8,946 nucleotides of DNA from Desulfuromonadales bacterium C00003068. GTDB taxonomy: Bacteria; Desulfobacterota; Desulfuromonadia; Desulfuromonadales; Desulfuromonadaceae. The number at the start of each line of letters is the position of its first letter. Within the stretch, counting starts at the first letter, position 1. Of the stretch, positions 6,678 through 8,946 are shown in pieces. The stretch spans positions 4,813 through 13,758 of the forward strand of contig MAXR01000060.1 of assembly GCA_001751155.1 (NCBI GenBank), in the 5' to 3' direction. Below the pieces are notes generated by a model. The model did not search any database. It was not told the origin of the DNA and saw nothing but the letters and a program-made list of their open reading frames with translations. The position numbers and the translations under genes are program-made.

Positions 6678-6986
6678 ATGAAGCCTGTTGCTTTTGACAA
6701 AAACAAATCTTACGAGCGTGAAGCAGAGATCTTAAAAGTTTTAGGCCACCCTATTCGCTTAAAAATTATAGCGGGTCTTATTTCTCAAGCCTGTAATGTC
6801 AAAAAAATATGGGAATGTCTTGAGTTACCGCAAGCGACCGTTTCTCAACATCTGGCGTTATTAAAAAATAAAGGGATTATTGTCGGTGAACGCGATGGTG
6901 TAGAAGTCTATTATCATGTTGTTTCTGATCAAGCACGTCATATTGTCCAAGCACTCTTTACCGTCAACGGTTGTGGTAAAAAATAA
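6678..6986 (+). CDS. ArsR/SmtB-family winged-helix transcriptional repressor
   Basis: A 102-residue cytoplasmic DNA-binding protein, the standard length for this family. LKVLGHPIRLKII (19-31) is the typical first conserved block. Residues from about 41 to 66 form the helix-turn-helix, with the recognition helix in LPQATVSQHLALLKNKG. GIIVGERDGVEVYYHV (66-81) is the beta wing. Family members are dimers that leave DNA when metals, metalloids or reactive sulfur bind. Cysteines are at 39, 47 and 99. Cys-39 falls about where the first Cys of the ELCVCD metal motif of SmtB/CadC-type sensors lies, but the second Cys of that motif is Val-41, so the classic site is incomplete. AAGGA ends eight bases before the ATG. 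The gene is divergent from the exchanger operon with interlocking promoters, which points to control of itself and that operon. It ends at a bidirectional terminator. The inducer is unknown. Confidence 0.93.
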   Translation: MKPVAFDKNKSYEREAEILKVLGHPIRLKIIAGLISQACNVKKIWECLELPQATVSQHLALLKNKGIIVGERDGVEVYYHVVSDQARHIVQALFTVNGCGKK

Positions 6987-7011
6987 GTAACAATTTAGTA
7001 CAATTCTAAAT

Positions 7012-7043
7012 AAAAAAGGCGAACCATTCGGTTCGCCTTTTTT
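7012..7043. terminator. Bidirectional Rho-independent terminator
   Basis: A perfect eight-base GC-rich stem GGCGAACC (7018-7025) and GGTTCGCC (7030-7037) encloses the loop ATTC. Six A precede it (7012-7017) and six T follow it (7038-7043), so it works as an intrinsic terminator on both strands. It serves the ArsR gene from the left and the convergent BtuB-like receptor gene from the right. Confidence 0.93.
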
Positions 7044-7062
7044 ATTTTAATTTATATATTTA

Positions 7063-8946
7063 CTACAGTTGAATCTTAACTCCAGCGTAAGCAGCAATAC
7101 CGGGGGATTCATAACCCCAAGTTTCATTATAATCTTTATCAAACAGATTATCTACACGACAAAACAGCTTAATTGTTTCATTTATATCGTAACCAGCCAT
7201 AATATTTACAACGCTATAACTGCTCATATCAATACGCCCCGACGAATAATCGCTCATATTAAAAAAAACATCCTCACGCTGCCCTACATACAGATACGTA
7301 ACACTCAAATTAGCCGCGACACAAACCTGATAATTCAGATCAATAGCGAACCGATTACGTGCACGTCGTACCAACAGTTCATCACTGTCGCTATCCTTAG
7401 CATCGGTATACGTATAGTTGCACTGAACACTCAGGGTATCAAATGGAGCGATAAATAATGTTGCTTCGACACCACTGGTTTCCGCGTTACCTAGATTGAT
7501 ATATTCGTACTTGTATGTTGTGGTGTTAAAACGATTGGTAATCAGATCTTCAAAATCATTTTCGAAATAACTCAGACCAACACTAATTTTTCCTTTAACA
7601 AAACTCTGTTCAATTCCAACATCCCAACCTTTACTTAATTCAGGATCAAGATCCTCATTACCACCAAATGAAACATCATACAATTGCGACAATGATGGCG
7701 CCTTAAAACCGGTACCATAACTAGCTTTAAAGCGAGTATTAGTCGCATCAACATGGTAGGCAGCTGTTGCCCGCCACGTTGTTTCACTGCCAAAATTCTC
7801 ATGATCGTCAACTCTAACGCCAACAGTAGCAAACAGTTGCTCAGAAATCTTCAATTGATCTTGCAGATAGCCACCAACGTTTGAAACAGACTGTTCCTTA
7901 AATCTTGAATTCCAAGAACCGTACTCACCGACAGACAGAAAACTAGATTTTGCCGTTTCCTCCTCGTGTTCTACACCAACAGTTAAGGTATGCATCTCGT
8001 TTAAACGCAGATTGTGCTGCCAATCAATCTTAGTTAACGAACCATCATAAGACGAGCGCTCCGTATCCCACGGGTTAGCGGGATCAAGTTCGTTACGGGT
8101 ACCACGTTCATGCTTGCTATAGGAAACACCCAGAATCTGTTCCCACCGTTGATCAAAAAGATCGACTTTAGCCTGAGCACGGCTAAATAACTGCTCGCTA
8201 TTAAATGTATAGTTTGGGTCGTCGGCTAAAGGACCAGCCCAACGGTCGATATCTGAATCACTTTCGTTGTAGCGAACAAACACATCAAAGTCGACATGAT
8301 CAGTGGCCTTAACACCAACTCGGGCAGATACTGCTGTCTTTTCATAACCATCACGTTCACTATTGCCAGTATTTTTCGATCCTGACGTAATCGCATCACT
8401 ATCGAGATAGGAAACTTGCAACGAATAGTCAACCTGATCACCGCCACCATAAACACCAGCCTGATAACGCTGAGTATTAAACGAGCCAGCTTCTGCCTGC
8501 AATTCGATATGCGCAGCCCCCTTACCTTTGCGGGTAACAATATTGATCACACCGCCCAAAGCATCGGAACCGTAAAGTGTACTTTGAGGGCCACGTAAGA
8601 CCTCAATTCGCTCAATGTTTTCGCTCGGTAAGTTAGCAAAGTCAAAGGCACGACTTGGATCGTTCGGATCATTCGCTTCAATGCCGTCGATCAAAACCAA
8701 CGTATGTGCAGAACTGGCACCGCGCATAAATACGGATGTTTTTTGCCCCAAACCACCGCTACGAACGACATCAACCCCTGGTACAGTGCGTAACAAGTCC
8801 AATACACTCGGTTGTTGTAACCGCTCAATCGTATCGCGACCAATCAATGTGACGGCAGATCCAATCTGAGAAACTGGCGTTTCAACCCGAGTTGCCACAA
8901 CAACAACATCGTCAAGCTCGGTAACGTCCGCCGCGTGGACTGACAC
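7063..8946 (-). CDS. BtuB-like TonB-dependent outer-membrane receptor (5' end beyond right edge)
   Basis: 627 residues are visible, reading leftward from the edge to TAG at 7065-7063. The first visible residues, SVHAAD, look like the end of a signal peptide (cleavage after VHA), so only about 20 residues are missing and the mature protein is complete. The GTG at 8946 is internal, not a start. A TonB box DDVVVVATR lies at 12-20. The plug shows LLRTVPGVDVV (51-61), VFMRGASSAHTLVLIDGIE (72-90) and the IERIEVLRGPQSTLYGSDAL block ending INIVTR (111-139). A barrel with Asp-rich loops follows (for example SDSDID, then ADDPN, at about 230-245). Mature size and plug resemble the cobalamin receptor BtuB (614 residues in E. 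coli), whose loops bind Ca2+; iron-chelate uptake remains possible. The last residue is Leu, not the usual Phe. Any riboswitch or promoter lies outside the window. Confidence 0.93.
   Translation of the reverse strand: MSVHAADVTELDDVVVVATRVETPVSQIGSAVTLIGRDTIERLQQPSVLDLLRTVPGVDVVRSGGLGQKTSVFMRGASSAHTLVLIDGIEANDPNDPSRAFDFANLPSENIERIEVLRGPQSTLYGSDALGGVINIVTRKGKGAAHIELQAEAGSFNTQRYQAGVYGGGDQVDYSLQVSYLDSDAITSGSKNTGNSERDGYEKTAVSARVGVKATDHVDFDVFVRYNESDSDIDRWAGPLADDPNYTFNSEQLFSRAQAKVDLFDQRWEQILGVSYSKHERGTRNELDPANPWDTERSSYDGSLTKIDWQHNLRLNEMHTLTVGVEHEEETAKSSFLSVGEYGSWNSRFKEQSVSNVGGYLQDQLKISEQLFATVGVRVDDHENFGSETTWRATAAYHVDATNTRFKASYGTGFKAPSLSQLYDVSFGGNEDLDPELSKGWDVGIEQSFVKGKISVGLSYFENDFEDLITNRFNTTTYKYEYINLGNAETSGVEATLFIAPFDTLSVQCNYTYTDAKDSDSDELLVRRARNRFAIDLNYQVCVAANLSVTYLYVGQREDVFFNMSDYSSGRIDMSSYSVVNIMAGYDINETIKLFCRVDNLFDKDYNETWGYESPGIAAYAGVKIQL

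Noticed and set aside
7069..7458. 129-codon plus-strand open frame opposite the end of the BtuB-like receptor
   Set aside because: Its composition (Ile, Thr and Asn repeats) is what a shadow of barrel-strand codons would give. The receptor frame on the other strand is clearly the real gene.
8900..8946. Cobalamin riboswitch for the BtuB-like receptor
   Set aside because: The coding region is still open at the right edge, so any leader lies outside the window and nothing can be claimed.
8944..8946. GTG at the edge as a genuine start codon for the right receptor
   Set aside because: Starting there would leave no signal peptide; the residues that follow look like the tail of one, so the true start is further right.

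Overview
The window comes from a Gram-negative bacterium: it carries two TonB-dependent outer-membrane receptors and an exported protein with a signal peptide. It is fairly AT-rich by eye. The exported protein resembles DUF3108, and the SulP-type carrier has a short C-terminus. From memory both recall marine Desulfuromonas-like Desulfobacterota, with Gammaproteobacteria as the alternative; this placement is a guess. No rRNA, tRNA, CRISPR array, insertion sequence, phage gene or attachment site was seen, and every protein-coding frame is intact inside the window.

Layout, left to right. (1) Positions 1-1974, minus strand: the first 658 codons of a TonB-dependent receptor that runs off the left edge. 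(2) Positions 1975-2190: a divergent control region with a candidate promoter for each direction and an unusual seven-G tract at the receptor start. (3) Positions 2191-3600, plus strand: a SulP-family anion transporter without the usual STAS domain. (4) Positions 3614-6473, minus strand: a three-gene operon joined by two four-base ATGA overlaps. Read 5' to 3' it encodes a CaCA-family Na+/Ca2+-exchanger-like protein, an exported eight-cysteine DUF3108-like protein, and an MFS transporter. Its end faces the SulP gene across only 13 bp. (5) Positions 6474-6677: a very AT-rich divergent region in which a strong promoter for the next gene and a good promoter for the operon interlock over the same 40 bp, together with short repeats. 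(6) Positions 6678-6986, plus strand: an ArsR/SmtB-family repressor with three cysteines. (7) Positions 7012-7043: a symmetrical hairpin terminator serving both strands. (8) Positions 7063-8946, minus strand: a BtuB-like TonB-dependent receptor, complete except for most of its signal peptide beyond the right edge.

The strongest functional hypothesis is that the ArsR-like protein controls itself and the divergent exchanger/DUF3108/MFS operon from the shared promoter region. That would be a small membrane and cell-envelope module answering to a metal, metalloid or thiol-reactive signal. The promoter geometry and gene overlaps are read directly from the sequence; the ligand and the joint function are inference. 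The two receptors and the SulP carrier are separate transcription units with no demonstrated link to that module.
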